From positions 34,839 to 98,838 of the forward strand of contig JBBPTG010000096.1 in NCBI GenBank assembly GCA_038093975.1: DNA of 64,000 bases, in the 5' to 3' direction. The notes beneath the pieces were generated by a model, which made no database searches, was not told where the DNA came from, and saw nothing but the letters and a program-made list of their open reading frames with translations. The position numbers and the translations under genes are program-made. Position 1 is the stretch's first letter. The number at the start of each line of letters is the position of its first letter. This DNA is from Chalciporus piperatus. Lineage: Eukaryota > Basidiomycota > Agaricomycetes > Boletales > Boletaceae. Positions 51,899 to 60,765 of this stretch are shown piece by piece.

Positions 51899-54692
51899 AT
51901 ATTTTTATCAATACTATATCATATGTAATATTTGGGGATATCAAATGGCACATAAGGTGCCAAAGTATACCCTATAGCACAAATGGCCCCCTTATAGCAC
52001 AAAAAGCCCCCTTGTGCACCATAGCAGCACAAATGGCCTATTATGGCATAGGGTTTTTTCCTGATGCAGCTGCTACATGATCATCATCCATGATTTCATC
52101 TAGAGTGCTCGGATCAGTTGCAACGAGCTCGAAGCTCCCATCAACCATGGTCATAAATGCCAATGGAGCAAGCCCTTGATCAATGACATCAGTCTCTCCA
52201 CCACACTCATCATCACCTACTACCAATGCTTCCATTGTGTCGAGAGACTTCGTTTCAGTGCTTCGGATATTGCGATAGTAAAGTGACTCGCTGATCCAAC
52301 GGGCGAGCTTGCTGTCGTGCAAGTTCTCATATCCCTTGCGAAAATCATCGATATGTGAGGCTGTACTGTGGTATTGTTGTCCTGGTCGTCTGAGATGGAG
52401 CTCTTGCTTTTGATACTCATCGAGTAGTATCCGAACCTCTGCTCTCATGTACGGAACAGAGTGGCGTCCTGATCGCTTCGCCAAACCTTCACCTTGCCGA
52501 ACCTCGAGCTTGATCCGTGCAAAGTGATGTAGGTTTCGTGCGATGACATTGCGCACATAGAAGTCTCCGTAGTCGGTCCCTTTGCGCTGTACAATCACCT
52601 CGAGCATCCGATTGAGGTATTCTTGAATGAAATCACCTGCTGCGAAAGCACCTGCTTGTCCTGTGACATTGACAAGCGACTGCTTGAGGATTGCGGTTCG
52701 AAGCGCAGCACTGCTCTCGAGCTCCAGGTTACAGAGAGTCTCGAGCAGGTACGTCGTATATTTTGTGTGACTGGAGCCCGCAAATGTGAAAAGCATATGC
52801 TAGTATACAAATTATTGAGTCGAGGTGTTTTAAATGAGTGATAATCACCACTGACCTTGATCATCTCATAAACTCGGCCAACATCTCCTTCCGCCACTGC
52901 ATATGCCATTTCTTGTGATATTGCAGTATCACGCATAAATGCAATGGACTGCGAGAGAACTTGGTCGCCACAACCTTCAAATGAATGCTGTGAATAGGTT
53001 ATTAATATATGTAGCACAACTGGATATGTAGAGCTTACCGCCAGCAGTCGAGCATCCGAACATCTAAGACGAGGTATGCCAGATCAGCACCAGGATAGTA
53101 ATCAACTTTCTTGAGATTTGGGGGTTTCGAGCGTCCAATCTTGATGGCACTATGTCCAAGAGTTGAAGGATCACGGCTCAGGATCTCCCCCCAGTGCGAC
53201 TCGAAAATGCGGCTCAGATCCGTCCAACCAAGATGCCACCACTCCAAAATTGGCTCGATCAGCTCGGCGTTTTCGAAAGCGTCATCGTGGAACTGCAGTA
53301 GCCGCTTGAGATGAATGATCTTCTCGTATGTAAGGCCATCGCCCCCCACAAGCATGAGGCGCTTGTCGTGCGAGGAACTCGATTGCCCAACTTGGTTAAA
53401 GAAGTCAACGAGAGCGTCTTTGAGCTCGGTGGTGATGGTCTCGTTCTTCGAGCTGGTCGCAAGTGGATGGAATTCAGTACGGCAGGCAGGGAGTCGAATC
53501 TTGCTTGCAGTAGTGCGATAAAGACCCGAGACATGAGTTTTAAGGTTGGCGAGATGGGGGATATATCTCGCAAGGACATCGAGCCACTGGAGAGAGAGAA
53601 CATTCTCTAGATGGACCCAATCAATCCATCCGGCAATCTGTTCAGTGGTAAGATGCTGGCGCTTGTTTTCAGCGAGCCGGAGCCGCTTGTCGTTGAGGTC
53701 GAAGGCAGCGATGTCGACATCGTGACCCTCGAAGTAGGTGGCTGCAAGGCCGATGTTCATCGTGTTCTGACGGCCGATGCGAGCGTCTCGTTGAATGGAA
53801 TAGTTCTGAACGTTGTCCAGACGGAGTATTCCCCACTTCTTAGGGTCCCGTCCTGCCTCCTTTGTGATCCGAGCTTCATGTTCAGATAGTTTGCCCAATA
53901 GGCGGTATACAGAACTATATGACGGCGTGTGGGCGATTCGACTACTGAACGTGAAGACGTCGTACGGGACAGACTCCGCAAAGTAGAATAGGCCGCGTAA
54001 AGTCGGAACGAGGCGAGTGGCAGATGAGCGCGGGGCAGCAGCAAAGTTTAGCGTGCTAACGACATGTGTACAAACCTGGGCGGCACGATAAGAGACGAAA
54101 ATCTTAAATAATGATGAACCAGATTACTTACACCCTCCAAGGGACGTTTGATCCGTGCCGGAATAGCATCGCTGCTGAGAATAGCCTTTTGATGGGCGTA
54201 AGACATCAGGGAAAACCTCCCCTGGATAATTGCATCAAATCCCATGTATTTTCAGGTAAAACTTGGTAAAATATGATAATAGCTCAATTTTCGCAATTTC
54301 ATGAATTACGAACTAATTCCTAGCCTCCTCTGATCATCCTGATAATTATCAAGAATTACTTCAAATACTTGATAATTCATGACTATTACTAGAGTAATTC
54401 TACTGCCATTCATTGCTCTTCTTTCAATTTAACTTCACCCAAAGCAAGGATAGAGAAAGATAAATCATATATATTGCCAGTGGCAGCATTATCTACTACA
54501 TCTCATGTACTAATCTATCACTACAATAATGATGGGCTATGATGGGCTATGATGATGATGATGAGATGATGGACCTACCAGTGGTGATGGTGAGATGAGG
54601 GGATGATGGCATACACGAGTGAGCTGGAGGTGGTGGTAGGCATGAGCGAGAGTGAGTTGAGCAGTTGGGTTGGTGAGTGATGAAAAACTTAC

Positions 54693-55339
54693 CTCATGAT
54701 GGCGGCGGGGCTGTTGAGCCCACATCTGCCATGTTGTACAAGTTGAGGTGAAAGGTGAAGATGGTGGGAGGTGGTAGTGGTGGGGCGAACAGCCCGAGTT
54801 GCTTGGTGAAGTGAGCGGGTGAATTAGTGCAAAACGCACCTTGTGATGCTGGCGGGGCTATTGAGCCCACGCTGGCTGGCCGTTCGTTCGAGATGAGGGT
54901 GAGGTGGGTTTGAAGGTGGTGGTGGTGGCCTGAGCCGTTGTGGACGAGGTGAGTGGATGTGGTGATGGGTGAGTGGGAACTCACCTAGTGAGGCCGGCGA
55001 GGCTACTAGTATTGAGCCCACACCGGCCATTTTTTTTTGAGGTCGAGGGTGAGCCGAGTTGTGTAGGATGTGGTGGAAGGTGGTGGTGGGGCAAAGAGCC
55101 CGCGGCTGTGTTCGAAGTGAGCGGGTGTCGAGGTTGGTGAAAAATGCTCACCTGTCGAAGCCGGCGGGGCTGTTGAGCCAGCGCCGGCTGTGATTTACGA
55201 CTTGTGTTGAGATGTGATGGAACGTGGTGAGGCAAAGAGCCCGCGCGGCCGTGTTCGAAGTGAGTGGGTGTCGAGGTTGGTGCAAGAATACTCAAATACT
55301 CACCTGTCGAGGCCGGCGGGGCTGTTGAGGCCACGCCGG
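54693..55339 (-). repeat. Ladder of five exon-like units, ~150-bp period
   Basis: Units at 54693-54725 (33 nt), 54840-54875 (36), 54985-55026 (42), 55152-55187 (36) and 55304-55339 (36). On the minus strand each shares the core CTCAACAGCCCCGCCGGC (with changes) and is followed by a splice-donor-like GTAAGT, GTGCGT, GTGAGT, GTGAGC or GTGAGT. Four of the five are preceded by an AG acceptor; the third has none. Four of the five are 33 or 36 nt, multiples of three, as duplicated in-frame micro-exons would be. Confidence 0.6.
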
Positions 55340-55424
55340 CTGTGATTTCCGAGTCGTGTTTATGGGGTGGAAAGAGGAATGTGAGCAAAGGCTGACAGTG
55401 ACAGTGACACGGCGAGTTCAACAC

Positions 55425-55436
55425 GGTCACGTGACC
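55425..55436. promoter_or_regulatory. Perfect palindrome GGTCACGTGACC
   Basis: A 12-bp palindrome with an E-box CACGTG core, lying about 85 bp upstream (minus-strand sense) of the first exon-like unit at 55339. bHLH proteins of the Cbf1 type bind such sites. It could be a promoter element of element B, but this is inference. Confidence 0.4.
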
Positions 55437-55499
55437 TGCTCGCGCGGATTTTTGTCAAGTCCGAGCATTAGGACAGTGGGGCTACATTTCATTAGGATT

Positions 55500-56430
55500 T
55501 CCTACACTAGACAACTACTGCACTTTTTGTACACTTGTGTACGCTTTTTTGTACACTTTCAATAGACTGATTACTACACTTTCCAGTACACTTGTCCTAC
55601 GCTTTTTGTACACTTTATTGTACACATTTGGTACACTCAATCACACCACTCTTTCCCACACTTTTGACTACAGTTTTAGTACGCTTTTTTGTACACTTTA
55701 GCTACACTCAATCTAGCTACACTGTCCTACTCATTTGACTATAGTTTCACTACGCTTTTTGGTACACAGCCACACTCAATGCTAATACACTCTTGACTAC
55801 ACTTTCAGTACGCTTTTTTGTACACTTTAGCTACATTCAATCACAGTACATTTTCCCACATTGCTAACTACACTTTTAGTACGCTTTTTTGCACACTTTA
55901 GCTACACTCATTTATCCTCACTCTTGACTACACTTTTATGTACACTTTAGCTACACTCTATCACAATACACTTTCACTTTCACTACGCTTTTTTGTACAC
56001 TTTAGCTACACTCAATCAAATACACTTTCCCACACTTGTAACAACACTTTCACTACGCTTTTTTGTACCCTTTAGTACACTCAATCTAGTTACACTTTCC
56101 CACACTTGTAACTACACTTTCACTACGCTTTTTTGTACACTTTAGCTACACTCAATCAAATACACTTTCCCACACTTGTAACTACACTTTCACTACGCTT
56201 TTTTGTACCCTTTAGTACACTCAATCTAGTTACACTTTCCCACACTCTTGCCTACACTTTCACTACGCTTTTTTGTACACTTTAGCTACACTCACTCACA
56301 GTACACTTTCCCACACTTTTAACTACACTTTCACTCCACTCTTTTATACACTTGAGCTACACTCAATCCTAATACAATCTTGACTACACTTAGTACACTT
56401 TTCTGTACACTTTCTGTACACTCTACTACA
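55500..56430. repeat. ~70-bp minisatellite, G-poor strand
   Basis: About 12-13 diverged copies of a unit built on TACGCTTTTTTGTACACTTT, then AGCTACACTCAATC, then TACACTTTCCCACAC. Copies between about 56030 and 56280 are nearly identical, while the outer ones are degenerate. The plus strand is almost free of G. There is no coding potential. Confidence 0.85.
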
Positions 56431-56608
56431 AGGGTAAAATTATCTATATAATCATCATGAATTATCATAAAATATCAACAAATACATAGTCAGGGGTGGT
56501 CAAATTCCAGATAATTCATGAAATTTCAAGTTTTTTTCGAAAATTTCAAGTATTAGCTGAGATTATCTACACTTCTATGCAATTATCCAGGGGAGGTTTT
56601 CCCTGATG

Positions 56609-57476
56609 GATGGTGCTCACACCAGGCGGAGGAGTTTCCAGGAACTCTTCCGGACACTTTGAGGGCGGAATCAGAAGTTCCGGACGGTTTGAGACGGGAT
56701 TCCTCAGATAGAACACGAAGTTCGATGGTGTCGAATGTGAGTTTGTCTTTCTCAACGGTGTTGATGATGGAGGATGTGAACATGGTCCAATCCGGAGTTT
56801 TGGGAAGGGAGTTGAGGAGTGTGAAGGCAAGGAGTTGTGGATCGATGGTGTATTGCATCCCGAGGAGTTGGCGTTGAATGGTCCAGATGGAAGCGACGTG
56901 CTCAGAGATGGCAGAGGTGCCGTTCCAGGCAGTGGAGAAGAGACTGCGGAATGAATGGAAAGTGTCGGAAATGCTAGGAGTTGCATAGAGCTCCAGGAGT
57001 TTATCCCAGAGTTCCTGAGCAGTCAGGATGTTCTCTGTTTGCATCAGGATAACATCATCCAGGTGGATTTGGATGATTCCGTGTGCTTTCTCATCTCGTT
57101 CCCTCCACTTCCGGATCTCCTCTGCCGTTGGACAAGTGGTAGAAGGGGTGGTGGTCGTAGCAGGAGTAGGAGTGTTTCCGGATGCAGAAGTGGACGGAGC
57201 AACTGCGGGAGTGGCTGTGCTAGAGGTTCCGGAAACTACGGATAGCGAGGGATCCGGATCCGTTCCTAGTACAACGCCTAGAACCTTTTCGCTTCTGAGG
57301 AGGACGGTGATGCGAAGACGCCAGGTGGTGAAGTTTCTGGGTCCCATCAAGCGAGGGACTGTGGAAGTCCGGGTGGTAGTATCCGATGTCATGATTGTTG
57401 AACGTATTACGCTCATAGTGTATAGTTCACTACGTTTCCATAAACGATAGTTGATTAGGTAATCACCACTGTACAC
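56609..57476 (-). pseudogene. Copia-type gag, truncated
   Basis: Gag polyprotein of a Ty1/copia element: TSTVPRLMGPRNFTTWRLRI, IRKWRERDEKAHGIIQIHLD, AQELWDKLLELYATPSISDT, FHSFRSLFSTAWNGTSAISE, LLNSLPKTPDWTMFTSSI (UBN2/gag pattern). The likely start is ATG 57392 (MTSDTTT); an upstream ATG is at 57476. The frame runs into the right terminus of element B after WCEHHP and ends in it, so the zinc knuckle and all of pol are missing. The leader and LTR lie to the right on the same strand. Confidence 0.85.
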
Positions 57477-57842
57477 TTATATATTCAAACTCAGTCGATC
57501 TGAGTTAATACAACTCTTTAACCACAACCACAACGTTGCAATCAGGTGAGCGAGCACAAACTCCCTTTGTGTCTACGCAGTATGCTGCTCTGGTAGTCCA
57601 TAGCCTTATGGCTTAGGATGACACCAGTTCAACAATGATTATGACAGGTGACAGATGACAGATGACAAGACAGTTTGATCGACAGGTGACAGGAGATGGT
57701 TCCTATGTCGGAGTGATCTGAGGATGTCTAGAACGGTCCGGAAACGGGCCGGAAGGGCGCGGGAAAATTGCGCGAGAGTGGATAGAGTCAAGGGACTCGG
57801 AGTCGTTGGGCAAGAGGACCGTTTGCTGCTAGTGGGCGCTAG
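57477..57842 (-). other. Copia 5' leader
   Basis: 366 bp between gag and the primer site with no open frame of note. It contains a short GACAGGTGACA-type repeat cluster around 57644-57690 and a TATATAA on the minus strand near 57476-57483, which may be fortuitous. Confidence 0.4.
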
Positions 57843-57856
57843 CCAGGGCTCATAAC
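57843..57856 (-). other. Half-tRNA primer binding site (initiator Met type)
   Basis: The minus strand reads GGTTATGAGCCCTG directly after the LTR end ...TTTTCACA. This is complementary to the anticodon arm of fungal initiator tRNA-Met (loop CTCATAA), the priming mode known for copia/Ty5-like elements. Confidence 0.65.
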
Positions 57857-58806
57857 CTGTGAAAACTAAACGAACTCAGCCGATGCCTAAGAGAGGCGGA
57901 AACGACTATATTCACCTAAACGAACTAGGTACAACTCAAATAAGTAAAGGAACTAAGTAAAGAAAGTAAATACTCACCTCAGCCGATGCCTAAGAGAGGC
58001 GGAAACGACTGAGGCGCTCTGGAAGTGAGACGAGGAATTTAAGTAAATGGGTGGAGATGTGCTCGGAACGATCCGACGTGATTCCGGTCCGGAATGACCG
58101 ATTCCGGGTGCAAAAGGATCAAGGAATGTCAAGGACTTGACATGGATAAGAATAGAAAGGGTGAATGGTGAACAGAGATGTCACGAAAGGGAATAGACAA
58201 GTGAATGACATATAGGAGAACATACGAATGTAAAAGGGATCCGTTCCAACGAATCCGGAGATGTTTCCGTGCGTTCCGGGCATCGGAAACGTCGGATTAA
58301 ACACGGAATGCATCCGGAAGTATCTGGTTCCGGATAGGGGCTATCCGGAAGCGGAAAGGAGCGGATAGGCACGGATTGGACTATATTTTGACACGGAAAC
58401 ATCTCCGGATTCGTTGGAACGGATCCCTTTTACATTCGTATGTTCTCCTATATGTCATTCACTTATCTATTCCCTTTCGTGACATCTCTGTTCACCATTC
58501 ACCCTTTCTATTCTTATCCATGTCAAGTCCTTGACATTCCTTGATCCTTTTGCACCCGGAATCGGTCATTCCGGACCGGAATCACGTCGGATCGTTCCGA
58601 GCACATCTCCACCCATTTACTTAAACTCCTCGTCTCACTTCCAGAGCGCCTCAGTCGTTTCCGCCTCTCTTAGGCATCGGCTGAGGTGAGTATTTACTTT
58701 CTTTACTTAGTTCCTTTACTTATTTGAGTTGTACCTAGTTCGTTTAGGTGAATATAGTCATTTCCGCCTCTCTTAGGCATCGGCTGAGTTCGTTTAGTTT
58801 TCACAG
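57857..58806 (-). repeat. Copia LTR that is a giant palindrome (414-bp arms)
   Basis: Arms 57857-58270 and 58393-58806 are inverted copies with about three mismatches by eye, separated by a 122-bp spacer. The unit starts TGTGAAAAC and ends GTTTTCACA (TG...CA), abuts the primer site on its left and interrupts gypsy pol on its right, so it occupies the place of the 5' LTR. Each arm contains two copies of a GCCGATGCCTAAGAGAGGCG block. No second LTR is visible in the window. Confidence 0.75.
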
Positions 58807-59054
58807 CAATGACCAATATTCCTTTATTGTCATTGTCCACTCCGACGGCGTGGTCTTCTCGACGTGAGAGAGCGTCAGCTTTTGCCATAGAAGGTCCGGG
58901 TTTGTAAACCCAGAGCATACATCAGGAAAAGGTCGAGTCACTGTGAGCCACTGCCCCAACTGTGGCACTGTAGGGAACTGCCAGGCAGTCCAGGGACTGT
59001 ATGCAGGCCGTGACAGTAAGTCAGCTACAGAGATATGTCATAGATTTTGTGTTC

Positions 59055-59130
59055 AAGCTGAGAGTCGAACACACGACAGCCCCGCTGGCCAAAAATACAC
59101 AATGTACACATTAGCCGCTACGCTACAAGG
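59055..59130 (-). repeat. tRNA-like SINE head (Pol III A and B boxes)
   Basis: The minus strand reads TAGCGTAGCGGCTAATGTG (A-box region) and, about 50 nt on, GTGTTCGACTCTC (B-box region). This is the spacing of a tRNA gene, but without a pairing acceptor stem. It fits a tRNA-derived SINE or a decayed tRNA rather than a working tRNA. Confidence 0.5.
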
Positions 59131-59370
59131 TTTTATTAGTAGAGTAGTCATTATGAATATATGAGTACCAATTCCTGCCATAGGTAAAATTTTCACAAGT
59201 CTTTGTCATTGCCTTGCCTTTGCACCTCACCACATTGTCTTGAACGACCCCCGAACGCGACGATGGACCGATTACAAGCAACAACGATGAGCGGAGTCGA
59301 TCGCAAATGCCTGACAAATCCCGAAACCACCAGACCAGGATGCAGAGGCGGCAGAGCGAGTTAACAAGGT

Positions 59371-59940
59371 CGCTGTGTCGCGCGACAACCTAGATGTCGC
59401 GAGCAAAACGGTCGACAAGATGTACCGACATGAGGCCCAGGATCCCACCGAACCACCAGACGATGTCACCAAGTCGATGATCCCAACGGACGAGCGAAAC
59501 GTTTGGACCTGCGACAGGTTACTACTGCGAGGCCGGAAGATGACCTATCCATCGTGCTCGAAGAGCAAGACTCGGCGAGGGCCACAGCCTCCACTCTGGC
59601 GAGGTCCACTGGGTCATTGGATGCCCTGGACCTCAATCCATGGACCATGTCGCTGCCAGTGGACTCACAGGACCCCACATGCAAACTCAACGCCCGCATC
59701 ATCGAGCTCGAGTCCCAACTCACCTGGCTCCACGACGAACGTACTGACCTCGAACAAGACATCATCGACTACCCCACCGAACTCTACTCCGGAATGCTCA
59801 ACAGCACCATCAACAAAGGATCGATGATGACTCGTCGCGAGCGAAACGGTCGAGACTCGACAAGACCTACCGATGAGCCCAGGACCCCACCGAACCACCA
59901 GCCGACGTCAACGAGTCGAGGACGCTTCGAACAACTTGTT
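59371..59940. repeat. Diverged direct repeat pair in element C
   Basis: A ~100-bp segment near 59371-59490 (GATCCCACCGAACCACCAGA) recurs diverged at about 59825-59930 (GACCCCACCGAACCACCAGC), with shared GCGAGCGAAACG and GAGTCGA blocks. Confidence 0.6.
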
Positions 59941-60250
59941 GTACCTTCGCCGTCCCCCGTGGATTATCCCTTGACTCTGTGTCCCCAGCGAAGTCCACAC
60001 ACAGGTTCCTCCCAACTCACAAGCTCACGCCGTGCCTACGTCCACCACTCTCGGACACCATGCACACTACTCCGAGGACCCCACCACCCGCGGCAACGAT
60101 ATCTGGTGCAGCTTTGACGAGTGGTTCAGATTCTCCTCGGTCGAGGCTCGCACGTGTGCGCTGGCGGACCCGTGATACCACGCGTACTGAAATCGTATCT
60201 TCCACCCCTCGTGAAAGACGTCAATGCATCCATCGATCCAGTCGCCCGTT

Positions 60251-60765
60251 TTCCAGCGCCAGTCTACGAATCTGAGGATGCGACGAGGCCATCTAATGAA
60301 GTCGAGGATGTCGCCATCTGATTCAAGGGAATTGAGGGTACAGGAGTGGTCGTCAACGAGTGGAGGCTCGAAACGAGTGGTCGCACCGATGCCGACTGCG
60401 AGTCGCGGCTCGAGATGATCGCGTCGAGCAATCCCAATGTCGTGGAAGTCGAACCAGCGGTCCACGAGTCAACGAGCCCAACGCACGTCGAAAGACGCTG
60501 AAGACACGCCCAGCCACGAAAACACGCCACCAGACGAGGCTCCAGCACCAGTCGACAAATCTGAGGACGTGACGAAGCGATCCAACGAAGTCAAGGATGT
60601 CTAGATTGAAATCGAGGGAATCGAGGTTTCAGGAGCGGTCGTCAACGAGTTGCGGCTCGAAATGACGAAACGAGCAGCTGCACCAATGCCGACTGCGAGT
60701 TACAGCTCGAGGCGATTGAGTCGAGCGATCTCGATGTCGTGGAAACCGAACCAGGTGGCGACACA
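60251..60765. repeat. Second direct repeat pair in element C (~215 bp each)
   Basis: 60251-60465 and 60540-60765 share, in order, AATCTGAGGA, GAAGTC, GGTCGTCAACGAGT, GCACCGATGCCGACTGCGAG (with changes) and GTCGTGGAA. Their periodic GTCGA-rich composition mimics coding sequence but the frames differ. Confidence 0.65.

Larger units (their letters stand above)
49883..52066. mobile_element. Element A: CATCAGG-TIR transposon carrying captured gene pieces
   Basis: The ends are CATCAGGAAAAAACC at 49883 and its exact inverse complement ending at 52066 (15 bp), flanked on both sides by CA. Removing it with one CA copy restores the DUF6589 frame (VAA joined to EEL), which fixes the borders. Subterminal zones are AT-rich with repeated CATATAGT/ACTATATG and AGCACAAATGGCC motifs. 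Inside are a truncated DUF6532 gene on the minus strand and a plus-strand C-terminal fragment of a transposon protein. No full transposase is visible, so it is non-autonomous. Confidence 0.85.
49789..54203 (-). pseudogene. DUF6589 transposon-associated gene, split by element A and cut by element B
   Basis: Minus-strand gene widespread in Agaricomycetes, of unknown biochemical role. Exons from about 54203 leftwards read LFYFAESVPYDVFTFSSRI, YRLLGKLSEHEARI, ILRLDNVQNYSIQRDARIGR, NTMNIGLAATYFEGHDVDI, LMLVGGDGLTYEKI, DLAYLVLDVRMLDCW, AYAVAEGDVGRVYEMIK, MLFTFAGSSHTKYTTYLLET. It ends DDDHVAA where element A begins (52066). Beyond A, at 49882-49789, the frame resumes EELEVESDDLSLDIG and ends in an acidic tail with TAA at 49789-49791. 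The 5' end stops at element B (54204), so the first exons are missing or displaced. A truncated product ending inside the terminus of A could still be made. Confidence 0.8.
54204..56608. mobile_element. Element B: 2.4-kb TIR element without protein genes
   Basis: Perfect 32-bp inverted termini at 54204-54235 and 56577-56608 (outer end CATCAGGGAAAACCTCCC), flanked by GA on both sides. Both junctions cut coding sequence: DUF6589 on the left, copia gag on the right. Inside are AT-rich margins, a ladder of exon-like units (54693-55339), a CACGTG palindrome and a ~70-bp minisatellite (55500-56430). No transposase is present, so movement would need a partner in trans. Confidence 0.85.

Noticed and set aside
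54535..54570. Simple GATGATGATG repeat as a functional element
   Set aside because: Short trinucleotide repeat in AT-rich margin DNA of element B; nothing suggests a role.
55500..56430. Possible CRISPR-like array
   Set aside because: Units are contiguous and diverged with no unique spacers, and the genome is clearly eukaryotic; it is a minisatellite.
59375..60600. Long open frames on both strands of element C
   Set aside because: They overlap antisense to each other, follow the GTCGA-rich repeats and show no domain or splice pattern; compositional artefact.
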